A stretch of DNA of 64,000 nt, from NCBI GenBank assembly GCA_964608315.1, contig CAZSNF010000015.1, positions 1 through 64,000 on the forward strand. The letters are read 5' to 3'. A model generated the notes under the pieces. That model did not search any database, was not told the DNA's origin, and saw nothing but the letters and a program-made list of their open reading frames with translations. How positions within the stretch are numbered: position 1 is the stretch's first letter; each line of letters begins with the position of its first letter. Made by a program: the position numbers and the translations under genes. The stretch comes from VXPQ01 sp964608315. GTDB lineage: Bacteria; Bacteroidota; Rhodothermia; Rhodothermales; VXPQ01. Below, piece by piece: positions 13,656 through 21,766 of the stretch.

Positions 13656-15980
13656 ATGTACGCAACGGGCTATCCTTTACGTATTTACGTATCAAACCGG
13701 GACAAAGTTACCAAACCGGGCGAAGCAAGAACCGCGCGGCGCATTCTCCGTATCAAAGACGCCCTCTCATCCGGCAGACTGCCTGTGCCAAATCATTTCG
13801 CAAATAGGATTCTCCGAAGCGGGCAAGGCTATATCGACGTAGCGTTGCGCAACCAAAAACATCGCATCGCTTTCCTCGCAGCCGCACTGATATGTTTCGC
13901 CCTCGGCGCAGCATACAACGTATTCGAATGGTTGTCCGGCGCGCCCTGGCACCCCGCGGCGGATTTCGCATACCAGATGGTGATCGTCACGGGATTCGCG
14001 CTGTTCTGGTTTCTGCTGGCGTATTTCCTGAAACAGCGACCCGTCAGCCCGCTCAAAACGTTCTGGACCACCTTGCTGCTGGGCGTGCTTGCCGCAGGCG
14101 TCATCCGATTGCTGGTAGACATTACCGCCACCGCCCCGGAGGACGTACCCGTCACGCCCGCCCTGCTGGGTTTCGAATACGGCACCGGCGTTCCGCTCAC
14201 GTTCGCCACGGTCGTCAAGATGCACGTGATCAGTTTCCTGCGAGCGCTCGTCGCCTTTTACCTGTTGTTGCGCTTTCAGGACCTGGTGCTGTTCAAACGC
14301 ACGAAGCAAAGCCAGCGAAACTGGTATCTCATGCTCGTGTTCATGGGCGTCTTTTCGCTCCTCGCCATTCTGAAAGACCCCGCCGAAGACCCCAACGTGG
14401 TGCAATTCGCGGCCATCATTCCGGTCATCATTCTTATGATCCTGAATTCGTTCCGCGTGTCATGGATCGTTTTCCTGTCGTTCCGGGCCAAGGCGGCGGG
14501 CGTGGGCCTCTCCGTCCTGCTCATGCTGATGCTGGCGGGGACCCTCCCCGCAGAAGGGATTCTGCCGGCCCATTTCATGTACATACGCCACGCCAGCTAC
14601 CCCCTCGATCAATTCACGCTGGTCGCATTGTCTTTTGGCCTGTTGTATTGCGTAACGTCGTTCCTTTTTCTCGTTTTTCACCTTCCGACCACCGGAGATT
14701 TCCAGCGCAAGGCCGGAGAAGTCGCCGCCATGTATTCGCTGACGAATCTCGTCAACAAGGCGTTCGACCCCGACAAACTGCATCTCGCCATTACGAAAAC
14801 TCCCGTGGAGACGGGCGCAGCGCAAATGGCCTGGCTGGCGATCAAAGACGAACGAAGCGGTTCGCTGCGCCCGCAGGTCGCGGCGGCGTGGAACACCACC
14901 GCCGAAGAAATCGAAGCCATGACGGACGTGGCGGCGCTGTACGAAGAACTCGCGAGCCGGCGCGAGCCGGTCATTCTGAACGAAGCGCCCGCAGACCACC
15001 GCATCCGGAGCAATCCGGGCAACCCGATCGGCGCCATGCTGATGACGCCCCTCGTCACGCGAGACACGTTGCTGGGCGGGCTTTTCGTGGCCAAGGACAT
15101 CGCACAGGGGTTCGAGGAGGACGATATCGAAGCGATCGGCGTCTACGCTGCCCAGGCCGCCATCGCGCTGGACAATGCGCGCCTTTTCGAAGAGAAACTC
15201 GAACGCGAACGCCTGTCCCGCGAGCTGGACATCGCCCGCGACATGCAAAAAAGGCTCTTGCCGCGCGACCTGCCGAAAATGCAGGGTCTGGCCATCGCCG
15301 CTTCCAGCATCCCCGCTCACGAAGTGGGTGGAGATTATTACGATTTCCTGAAACTGGACGAGGACCGGCTGGCGTTCATCGTAGCGGACGTATCCGGCAA
15401 GGGCATCTCCGCGGCGTTCTACATGGCGGAACTACAGGGCGTCTTCCGCGCCACCGCGCGCATAGCGCCCGGGCCGGCGGATTTTCTCGCACAGGCCAAC
15501 GTGGCGATTTCTTCTGCGCTTGAGCGCGGCATGTTCGTATCCGCAATTTACGGGGTAATCGACAGCCGCGCGGGAACGGTGACGCTGGCCCGCGCCGGAC
15601 ATTGCCCGGCCATTCATATTTCCAGAGAGGGCGTGGAGCGCGACGTGCGCCCGCCCGGCGTCGCCCTCGGAATGGACCGAAGCAAGCGTTTCCGAAAACA
15701 CCTCGAAGAAGAGCGTATTTCGCTTCGGCCCGGCGACACGGTTGCAGTCTATACGGACGGAATCGTCGAAAGCAGGGACAGCGAGGGGACCCTGTACGGA
15801 CACAAGCGCCTGGTCGAAGCCCTCAAAACGCATCGACTACAAGACGTATCGGCCATCTACGAAGCGCTGCTCGCGAACCTTCACGAGTACATTGGTCGTA
15901 CTGAATACGACGACGACATGACCCTTGTGGTCATGCAATGGAACGGCATGCAAAACCATACGAAACAAGCGGCGACATGA
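13656..15980 (+). CDS. Membrane GAF-PP2C (RsbU/SpoIIE-type) serine phosphatase
   Basis: A 774-residue protein with about eight transmembrane segments (roughly 70-350), a GAF-like domain (about 370-510), a helical linker (FEEKLERERLSRELDIARDM) and a PP2C-type phosphatase domain. The phosphatase metal-site motifs are GGDYYDF (about 558), VADVSGKG (about 576), GHCPAIHI (about 648), YTDGIVES (about 698) and DDDMTLVV (about 752). Such enzymes dephosphorylate STAS-domain antagonists in partner-switching regulation of sigma factors or effectors. The next gene encodes exactly such a STAS protein and its ATG overlaps this stop. The first about 60 residues lack clear character, so the true start may be downstream of 13656. 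The input signal is unknown. Confidence 0.9.
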   Translation: MYATGYPLRIYVSNRDKVTKPGEARTARRILRIKDALSSGRLPVPNHFANRILRSGQGYIDVALRNQKHRIAFLAAALICFALGAAYNVFEWLSGAPWHPAADFAYQMVIVTGFALFWFLLAYFLKQRPVSPLKTFWTTLLLGVLAAGVIRLLVDITATAPEDVPVTPALLGFEYGTGVPLTFATVVKMHVISFLRALVAFYLLLRFQDLVLFKRTKQSQRNWYLMLVFMGVFSLLAILKDPAEDPNVVQFAAIIPVIILMILNSFRVSWIVFLSFRAKAAGVGLSVLLMLMLAGTLPAEGILPAHFMYIRHASYPLDQFTLVALSFGLLYCVTSFLFLVFHLPTTGDFQRKAGEVAAMYSLTNLVNKAFDPDKLHLAITKTPVETGAAQMAWLAIKDERSGSLRPQVAAAWNTTAEEIEAMTDVAALYEELASRREPVILNEAPADHRIRSNPGNPIGAMLMTPLVTRDTLLGGLFVAKDIAQGFEEDDIEAIGVYAAQAAIALDNARLFEEKLERERLSRELDIARDMQKRLLPRDLPKMQGLAIAASSIPAHEVGGDYYDFLKLDEDRLAFIVADVSGKGISAAFYMAELQGVFRATARIAPGPADFLAQANVAISSALERGMFVSAIYGVIDSRAGTVTLARAGHCPAIHISREGVERDVRPPGVALGMDRSKRFRKHLEEERISLRPGDTVAVYTDGIVESRDSEGTLYGHKRLVEALKTHRLQDVSAIYEALLANLHEYIGRTEYDDDMTLVVMQWNGMQNHTKQAAT

Positions 15981-16345
15981 GCAATTTTTCGGTTGGATTC
16001 CGCACGGAAGCACATATTCGCATTCTTGATCTGAACGGCGAACTGGATGCGCATACCGCATCCGAACTGGAAGCGGCGCTGCAAAAGTGTCGGGAGGAAG
16101 AAAATTACCGCATCGTCGCGAACGGGAAGCACCTGAAGTATATCTCCAGCGCCGGTCTGGGCGTATTCATGGCGTATATCGAGGAAATACGCGAGGCCGG
16201 AGGGGATATCAAGATTGCGGAACTCCAGGCAAGCGTCTTCAACATATTCGACCTGCTGGGCTTTCCGCTGCTGTTCGATATTGTCGAGGAAGAACAGGAA
16301 GCCATCCGGAAATTCGATGCAGACCCCGACGAAAACGCTGCCTGA
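15977..16345 (+). CDS. STAS-domain anti-sigma-factor antagonist (RsbV-like)
   Basis: A 122-residue single STAS domain. ATG 15977 overlaps the TGA of the phosphatase gene (ATGA) and gives a normal N-terminus (MSNFSVGFRTEAHIRILDL). The segment YISSAGLGVFMAY contains the conserved Ser phosphorylated by RsbW-type kinases. The protein should cycle between phosphorylated and free forms under the flanking phosphatase and kinase. The acidic tail (EEEQEAIRKFDADPDENAA) is unremarkable. Confidence 0.92.
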   Translation: MSNFSVGFRTEAHIRILDLNGELDAHTASELEAALQKCREEENYRIVANGKHLKYISSAGLGVFMAYIEEIREAGGDIKIAELQASVFNIFDLLGFPLLFDIVEEEQEAIRKFDADPDENAA

Positions 16346-16379
16346 CCTGCGCCCCGGCGCCGGAGCAACCCCTTCCCCC

Positions 16380-16829
16380 ATGCCCGAATCCGCACATAGC
16401 CTTTGCATCCCTGGCGTCACGCAACGCCTTGGCGAGGTGCGGCGGTTCGTGGAAAAATATGCCCGCGAGGCAGACCTCGACGAGGAAGCGATCGCGCATG
16501 TAACGATCGCCGTGGACGAAGCCTGCGCCAATGTGATCAAACATGCCTATAACGAAGACGGGCGGGACATTTCGATCCGCGTCGCGATCGCCCCCGAACG
16601 ATTCACTGTGTTCATCGAAGATCAGGGGCAGCCTTTCCGCCCGGAATTATGGTCTGAACCGGACATTTTCCGAATTGCAGAAAGCAGGCGAAGAGGCGGG
16701 CTCGGCGTACAGATCATGCGCAGCCTGATGGATGAGGTGGAATACGCGACCCGGGGAACTACGAATCAGGTGCGCCTGACGAAATTTCGCGGCGAGGCGC
16801 CCGACCGGAACCCCGAAAAAACCGCCTGA
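16380..16829 (+). CDS. RsbW-like serine kinase / anti-sigma factor (HATPase_c)
   Basis: A 149-residue GHKL ATPase. Its motifs are the N-box EACANVIKHAY, the G1-like EDQGQPF and the G2-like GGLGVQIMRSLMDEV. This family phosphorylates STAS antagonists and sequesters a sigma factor or other target. ATG 16380 gives the compact family length. The gene lies 34 bp after the STAS gene, completing a phosphatase-antagonist-kinase set. No sigma factor gene is adjacent, so the output target is unknown. Confidence 0.9.
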   Translation: MPESAHSLCIPGVTQRLGEVRRFVEKYAREADLDEEAIAHVTIAVDEACANVIKHAYNEDGRDISIRVAIAPERFTVFIEDQGQPFRPELWSEPDIFRIAESRRRGGLGVQIMRSLMDEVEYATRGTTNQVRLTKFRGEAPDRNPEKTA

Positions 16830-16878
16830 CGAACCGGAAAGCCCTGATCCGGCGCAAAAGAAATCCGCAGAAAAAACC

Positions 16879-17610
16879 ATGAACAAGCCCTACGCACCCC
16901 GCGGCGCAGCGCCCGCAGCGCCGCCTGGCGCGATCCTGTGCGCGATCCTGTGCGCGGCCCTGTGGGGATCGGATCCGGGCGCGCTCCGGGAAGCCCGGGC
17001 GCAAACCCCGGAAATCATGGAGCCTTCCGTACGAAGGGCGTCCTCGGGCAAAGCGTTTGCGCTCAGCCTCCTCGCCCCCGGCCTGGGCCACCGCCACGCC
17101 CGAGGCGGAGACTGGGGCCGCCTCGGCACGGCCTTCGCCCTCACGGACGCAGGCTTGTGGGCGGGACTTCTGGGCGCAAACTGGCGGCGCAGCCATCTTG
17201 TAGAAAGTTATCGGACCATGGCGACGCGCTACGCCGGCGTCGATCCGGCGGGCAAGGATCGAACGTTTTACCTGTACGCCGCCACGTACCGGTCCTCGCA
17301 GGATTTTACCGACGCACAGTACCGGAACCTCGCACTGGATCAGATAGCGTACGCCGCCGACCCCTCGTTTCAGTGGCGATGGGATACCGAAGAACATTTT
17401 TTGCGTTTTCGCGAACTCCGCGAAGACGCCGAATCGTTGCGGCGGCGGCGCAGCATACTCATCGCTTCCCTTGCCGCCAACCGGCTGATCGCCGGTATTT
17501 CCGCCTTGCGCGCCGCCGGGCGGAACAATCGATCCGGGTTGCGCATTTCGCTCGGCGCTCCGCCCGCCGGGACCGACGCCCCCTTCGTGCGAATGCGCTA
17601 CGCATTCTGA
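16879..17610 (+). CDS. Secreted/envelope protein of DUF5683-like type
   Basis: A 243-residue protein with a signal peptide (AILCAILCAALWG, cleavage near AREARAQ). The segments SSGKAFALSLLAPGLGHRHA and LGTAFALTDAGLWAGLLGAN resemble the paired hydrophobic, Gly-rich segments of DUF5683 envelope proteins in Bacteroidota-like genomes. The Arg-rich C-terminus ends FVRMRYAF, beta-strand-like. The function is not known. It starts 50 bp after the kinase gene and may belong to the same transcript. Confidence 0.7.
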   Translation: MNKPYAPRGAAPAAPPGAILCAILCAALWGSDPGALREARAQTPEIMEPSVRRASSGKAFALSLLAPGLGHRHARGGDWGRLGTAFALTDAGLWAGLLGANWRRSHLVESYRTMATRYAGVDPAGKDRTFYLYAATYRSSQDFTDAQYRNLALDQIAYAADPSFQWRWDTEEHFLRFRELREDAESLRRRRSILIASLAANRLIAGISALRAAGRNNRSGLRISLGAPPAGTDAPFVRMRYAF

Positions 17611-17629
17611 TCCGGCGTTCCAATCCGGC

Positions 17630-17757
17630 CCGAAATGCGCCCTGACTGTGTCATTTCTCAATTATGCGGGGCCGCCGCCTGCATTGCTTCGCATTCCTCG
17701 CCAGGGCGCCTCTCGCAGCCTCTGAACTTTGCAGATTTAATCAGAGTATCCTTGACA
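17630..17757 (+). mobile_element. MITE-like element, copy B (right half)
   Basis: Right half of the dispersed element, with the loop (TGTCATTTCTCAATTATGC), the GCCAGGGCGCCTCTCGCAGCC arm and the terminus TTTAATCAGAGTATCC. The terminus runs into TTGACA instead of the usual TTAA, creating the -35 box of the tRNA promoter. Confidence 0.75.
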
Positions 17758-17783
17758 TATAAACGCTCGCAGCGGTATCTTTG
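17752..17783 (+). promoter_or_regulatory. Promoter of tRNA-Val, Bacteroidota-style
   Basis: TTGACA (17752-17757), 18 bp, then TATCTTTG (17776-17783), which fits the TAnnTTTG -7 box typical of Bacteroidota. The predicted start is about 80 bp before the tRNA. The -35 overlaps the right end of MITE copy B. Confidence 0.65.
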
Positions 17784-17866
17784 CAACCCTTTGCCGTTTC
17801 CGCGCTCCGTTCCGCGGCGCCCGCCGACAGCGCGGCGGACGCAAAAATACGACGCAAAAACACGCC

Positions 17867-17940
17867 GGGTCCTTAGCTCAGTTGGTTAGAGCGCTACGTT
17901 GACATCGTAGAGGTCGATGGTTCGAATCCGTCAGGACCCA
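17867..17940 (+). tRNA. tRNA-Val (anticodon GAC)
   Basis: A 74-nt cloverleaf. The acceptor GGGTCCT pairs with AGGACCC. The anticodon stem CTACG/CGTAG carries loop TTGACAT (anticodon GAC, reads GUC). The T-arm is GATGG-TTCGAAT-CCGTC. The 3' CCA is not encoded. It is flanked by MITE copies B and C. Confidence 0.95.
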
Positions 17941-17985
17941 CACCCCCGGTCAGTTTGTCGCCTTGCGGCGCATCGCCCGAATTTA

Positions 17986-18156
17986 TGGATACCCTGGCCA
18001 AAACCCCTTCGCTCAGCGCGTCGCGTTCGCGGACGCAGGACGCCATGCTTGCATCGTTAAAATCAGTGAAAAACACTTCGCATTCGCGCCGTCGCGTCCG
18101 TGACGCGCCCTTCGGGAGGCTGCGAGGGGCTTTGTGGACTCAATCAGAGTAGCCAT
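17986..18156 (+). mobile_element. MITE-like element, copy C (internally deleted)
   Basis: Begins with a degenerate left end (GGATACCCTGGCCAAAAC) and contains CGCTCAGCGCGTCGCGTTCG and the conserved GACGCCATG...ATCGTT segment. It then jumps from the GGAGGCTGCGAGGGGC arm to the right terminus CAATCAGAGTAGCC. It ends right at the thrS ATG, so it forms the whole thrS leader. Confidence 0.65.
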
Positions 18157-20109
18157 ATGCCTGCCGACCACATCGCCATTACGCTCCCCGACGGGTCCGT
18201 CCACCGACGCGAAACCGGGATTACGGGGCAGGAACTTGCCCGCGGCATTTCGGCGGGCCTCGCCCGACAGGCATTGGCCGTACGGGTAAACGGAGAAGTC
18301 CGGGACCTGACCCGACCCATCGACGAAGACGCCGCCATCGAGATTCTTACCTGGAGCGACCCGGACGGACAATCAACCTTTCGGCATTCCACGGCGCATC
18401 TCATGGCCGAAGCGCTCGAAGAGTTGTTTCCCGGCGTCAAATTCGGTATCGGACCGCCCATCGAGCAGGGATTCTACTACGACGTGGATACCGGCGACCG
18501 CAAAATCGGCGCGGACGACCTGGAGCGCATCGAGAAGCGGATGCGCGAGCTGGCCGCGCGCGACGCAGCGTACGAACGGCAAGACGTCTCCAAAGCGGAT
18601 GCGATCCGGTACTTTCGGGACAAGGGCGACGAGTACAAACTGGAACTGCTCGAAGACCTCGAAGACGGATCGATCACCTTCTACCGGCAGGGCAACTTCG
18701 TCGATCTGTGCCGCGGCCCCCACATCCCCTCGACAGGCCGGATCAGGCATGTCAAACTGCTCCATATCGCCGGCGCGTACTGGCGCGGAGACGAACGACG
18801 GCCTCAGTTGACGCGCATCTACGGCGTCAGCTTCCCGAAAAAAAGCATGCTCGACGAGCATCTGGAGCGGCTGGCCCTCGCCGCGGAGCGCGACCACCGC
18901 AAACTGGGGAAGGAACTGGAATTGTTCGCCTTCGACAAACAGGTGGGCGCCGGATTGCCGATGTGGCTGCCGCGCGGCGCGGTCTTGCGCGAAACGCTCA
19001 TAAATTTTCTGAAAAAAGAGCAGTTGGACCGGGGATACGAACCCGTCGTTACGCCGCACATCGGACGGCTCGATCTCTACAAGGCAAGCGGGCACTATCC
19101 CTACTACCGGGAAAGCCAGTTCCCTCCCATGCTGGACGCCCGCGACGAGGAAGAGGGGTTTTTGCTGAAACCCATGAATTGCCCGCACCATATTCGCATC
19201 TACGCGAACAAGCTGCGGTCGTACCGGGACCTCCCCGTGCGCTACGCGGAGTTCGGCGCGGTCTATCGGTACGAGCAGTCCGGGGAGTTGGGCGGATTGA
19301 CCCGCGTACGCGGATTTACGCAGGACGACGGCCACATTTTCTGCACCGACGAGCAAGTAAAAGACGAATTCAAAAACGTCATCGACCTGACGCTGAGGGT
19401 ATTGGGCGCGCTGAACTTTACCGATTTCAAGGCGCAGATTTCCCTGCACGACCCGGCGGACCGGGAAAAATATCAGGGGGACCAGGCGCGCTGGGAGCAA
19501 GCCGAACAGGCTATCCGCGAGGCAGTCCGGGAAACGGGGCTGGATGCGGTCGAAAAAACGGGCGAGGCGGCTTTCTACGGTCCCAAGCTGGATTTCATGG
19601 TGAAAGACGCGCTGGGCCGCGAATGGCAACTGGGCACGGTGCAACTGGACTACAACCTGCCGGAACGATTCGATCTTTCCTATGTCGGGGCAGACGACAA
19701 AAAACACCGGCCGGCGATGATCCACCGGGCGCCGTTCGGATCGCTGGAGCGATTCATCGGCGTGCTGATAGAACATTGCGGGGGCAACTTCCCGCTATGG
19801 CTGGCGCCCGTGCAGGCCATGGTCATTCCGATTTCCGAAAATCAGCGCGAATACGCCGAAAAAGTCGCTACGCAACTGCGTGAACACGACATCCGCGTGC
19901 AAGTGGACCGCCGCAACGAAAAAGCGGGATACAAGATCCGAAGCGCCGAGATGAACAAAACGCCCGTTATGCTCATCGTCGGCGCGCGCGAACAGGAAAA
20001 GGGCGCCGTCTCGGTACGGCGGCATGGCCAGGGAGAACAGGATACCGTATCCGTAGAAGAATGCGCGCAGCGGATGGTCCTGGAGATCGCCGAAGGCAAG
20101 AAGCGTTGA
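18157..20109 (+). CDS. thrS: Threonyl-tRNA synthetase
   Basis: A 650-residue class II synthetase that charges tRNA-Thr. Domains are TGS (about 1-65), an editing domain with HSTAH (about 74-78), the catalytic core with zinc-ligand motif MNCPHH (about 345), motif 2 region RYEQSGELGGLTRVRGFTQD, and a C-terminal anticodon-binding domain (PVQAMVIPISENQREYAEKV onward). Length matches the family. ATG 18157 is chosen because the frame further upstream is MITE sequence. It heads a thrS-infC-rpmI-rplT-pheS-pheT cluster. Confidence 0.97.
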   Translation: MPADHIAITLPDGSVHRRETGITGQELARGISAGLARQALAVRVNGEVRDLTRPIDEDAAIEILTWSDPDGQSTFRHSTAHLMAEALEELFPGVKFGIGPPIEQGFYYDVDTGDRKIGADDLERIEKRMRELAARDAAYERQDVSKADAIRYFRDKGDEYKLELLEDLEDGSITFYRQGNFVDLCRGPHIPSTGRIRHVKLLHIAGAYWRGDERRPQLTRIYGVSFPKKSMLDEHLERLALAAERDHRKLGKELELFAFDKQVGAGLPMWLPRGAVLRETLINFLKKEQLDRGYEPVVTPHIGRLDLYKASGHYPYYRESQFPPMLDARDEEEGFLLKPMNCPHHIRIYANKLRSYRDLPVRYAEFGAVYRYEQSGELGGLTRVRGFTQDDGHIFCTDEQVKDEFKNVIDLTLRVLGALNFTDFKAQISLHDPADREKYQGDQARWEQAEQAIREAVRETGLDAVEKTGEAAFYGPKLDFMVKDALGREWQLGTVQLDYNLPERFDLSYVGADDKKHRPAMIHRAPFGSLERFIGVLIEHCGGNFPLWLAPVQAMVIPISENQREYAEKVATQLREHDIRVQVDRRNEKAGYKIRSAEMNKTPVMLIVGAREQEKGAVSVRRHGQGEQDTVSVEECAQRMVLEIAEGKKR

Positions 20110-20144
20110 AGAAACGCTGATTTAGGGTCTGTGGATGCGCCTTT

Positions 20145-20163
20145 GAGCGAAACATCGGGCCCC
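20145..20163 (+). repeat. Second short dispersed repeat, copy 1
   Basis: GAGCGAAACATCGGGCCC lies 36 bp after the thrS stop. A near-identical string is at 41421-41438, 25 bp after the Calx-beta gene stop. The sequence just before each copy (TGTGG...CGC) is also similar. It is distinct from the MITE family unless it is a lost internal part. Confidence 0.4.
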
Positions 20164-20459
20164 AAAATCTCTGTGCCAACCCATCGTCTGCCTACCCTTA
20201 TGTTTAGGACACTCTGATTAAAATTACTTGCAGAGATATTCTTTCTGATCCCGTCTGCACAACATCGTTACAATTCAGGGGAAACCAAACGATCCCGGCT
20301 CGCGTGAAATTGATACGGGAGCGCAGCGCCATCGTTGCAGAACAGGCGCGCCCCCCCGTACAAAGCTCGCGGCCCGCCCCGAATTGTCGTCCGACGGCAT
20401 ACGGAACGCGCCGGAGATGCTCCCCTGCCCCCTCCACCCATAAAAAAGACAGAAGAACC
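20164..20459 (+). other. infC leader region with a MITE-end remnant
   Basis: About 300 bp without a convincing gene. A MITE terminus (AGGACACTCTGATTAAAATT) is at 20206-20226. A GC-rich stretch from 20300 on stays open in the infC frame back to ATG 20304, but its translation (Pro/Arg-rich) does not resemble IF-3. No clear promoter was resolved. Confidence 0.5.
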
Positions 20460-20969
20460 ATCGCTCGCAAAGTACGCATCAACGAGGATATCCGGGCCAA
20501 TATGGTCCGGGTCGTAGATCCCAGCGGAGAACACCATGTTGTCTATATCGACGAGGCGCTGAAACGCGCCCGCGCCCACAAAATGGACCTGGTCGAGATT
20601 GCCCCCTCGGCGGACCCGCCCGTGTGCAAGATCGTAGACTACGGCAAGTTTCGGTACGAACAACAGAAAAAAGGGAAGGAACAACGCAAAAAATCGCAAA
20701 CCATCCAGCTCAAGGAAGTACGCTTCCGCCCGCATACGGACACGCACGACTTTGAATTCAAGACGCGCCACGCGCGCAACTTCCTGCAAAGCGGCAACAA
20801 GGTCAAGGCGTGGGTGCAGTTCCGCGGACGGGACATCATTTACAAGGAGCAGGGCATGGATTTGCTGCGACGATTCACCGAGGACTTGCAGGATGTGGCT
20901 CGCATTGATCAGCCGCCCCGCATGGAAGGCCGCCGCATGACGACGATCCTGGCGCCGGACAAAAAATAG
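20460..20969 (+). CDS. infC: Translation initiation factor IF-3 (probable AUC start)
   Basis: About 170 residues with the IF-3 N-domain (RKVRINEDIRANMVRVVDP, then HKMDLVEIAPSADPPVCKIV, DYGKFRYEQQKK) and C-domain (QLKEVRFRPHTDTHDFEFKT and GRDIIYKEQGMDLL). IF-3 proofreads the initiator tRNA and start codon on the 30S subunit. Homology begins at ATC 20460, preceded by AGAAGAA. Rare AUU/AUC-type starts are a known autoregulatory feature of infC. The alternative is ATG 20304, which would add 52 Pro/Arg-rich residues unlike other IF-3 proteins. The gene is followed by rpmI and rplT in the usual order. Confidence 0.93.
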   Translation: MARKVRINEDIRANMVRVVDPSGEHHVVYIDEALKRARAHKMDLVEIAPSADPPVCKIVDYGKFRYEQQKKGKEQRKKSQTIQLKEVRFRPHTDTHDFEFKTRHARNFLQSGNKVKAWVQFRGRDIIYKEQGMDLLRRFTEDLQDVARIDQPPRMEGRRMTTILAPDKK

Positions 20970-21190
20970 CCGCAAACCTGGCCACAAGCCCGAGCCAAAA
21001 ACCCCGACCGAAAGCCCGGGCAAAAACCCGACAGGAAATCTGAAAAGTCGGGAACCCGAGGGATGTCCGCATCGTATTTATAGTTTAGACCTTTTTTATG
21101 ACCCGGCATGTCCTCGCCTGCGGCGCGGGCGTGCGCATCGTCCGGAAACGCTCCTCGTTTCGAGGCCCGCGCATCCGGCGCAAAGTGCTT

Positions 21191-21385
21191 ATGCCCAGGA
21201 TGAAATCGAATAGCGGCGCCCGGAAACGCTTCAAGGTAACCGGCTCCGGGAAGCTGGCCCGAAAGAAAGCGTACAAAAGCCACATCCTGACCAAAAAATC
21301 GGCCAAACGCAAGCGCGGCCTGCGCGAAAGCACGCTTGTCGACAAAACCGACGCGCCGCGGATGAAACGGCTTATTCAGTCCTGA
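21191..21385 (+). CDS. rpmI: Large ribosomal subunit protein L35 (bL35)
   Basis: A 64-residue basic protein (MPRMKSNSGARKRFKVTGSG, then KLARKKAYKSHILTKKS), full family length. ATG 21191 is chosen over the longer upstream frame because it matches the usual N-terminus. It sits in the infC-rpmI-rplT cluster, 16 bp before rplT. The 220 bp between infC and rpmI has no gene. Confidence 0.96.
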   Translation: MPRMKSNSGARKRFKVTGSGKLARKKAYKSHILTKKSAKRKRGLRESTLVDKTDAPRMKRLIQS

Positions 21386-21401
21386 TCGCTCTTTAGTTCT
21401 T

Positions 21402-21752
21402 ATGCCACGTACCGCTCACAGCGTAGCGTCGAGACGGCGCCGTAAAAAAATACTCCGGATGGCCAAAGGCTATCGCGGCGCGCGCTCCAAAATCTACACG
21501 GTCGCCAAACACTCTGTCGACAAGGCCTTGGGGTATGCCTACCGGGATCGCCGCCAGCGCAAGCGTGCGTTCCGCCGCCTCTGGATCGCCCGCATCAATG
21601 CGGCGGCCCGCCTGAACGGCACCACCTATTCCCGTTTCATGGGCGGACTGCGAAAAGGCGACATCGCCCTGAATCGAAAGGTGCTTGCAGATATGGCCGT
21701 GCACGATCCGGAAACGTTCCAGCGCATTGCGCAACATCTCGCCGGAAAATAA
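21402..21752 (+). CDS. rplT: Large ribosomal subunit protein L20 (bL20)
   Basis: A 116-residue protein with the typical basic N-terminus (MPRTAHSVASRRRRKKILRM, AKGYRGARSKIYTVAK) and globular C-terminus. It is essential for early 50S assembly. In several bacteria L20 represses this operon by binding its leader; whether that happens here is not visible. pheS follows after 14 bp. Confidence 0.97.
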   Translation: MPRTAHSVASRRRRKKILRMAKGYRGARSKIYTVAKHSVDKALGYAYRDRRQRKRAFRRLWIARINAAARLNGTTYSRFMGGLRKGDIALNRKVLADMAVHDPETFQRIAQHLAGK

Positions 21753-21766
21753 ACGGGCGCAGCAAG

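Noticed and set aside
17894..18076. Minus-strand 60-residue frame containing VGPDGFEPSTSTMST
   Set aside because: It is the antisense of tRNA-Val; this peptide pattern is a well-known false prediction over tRNA genes.
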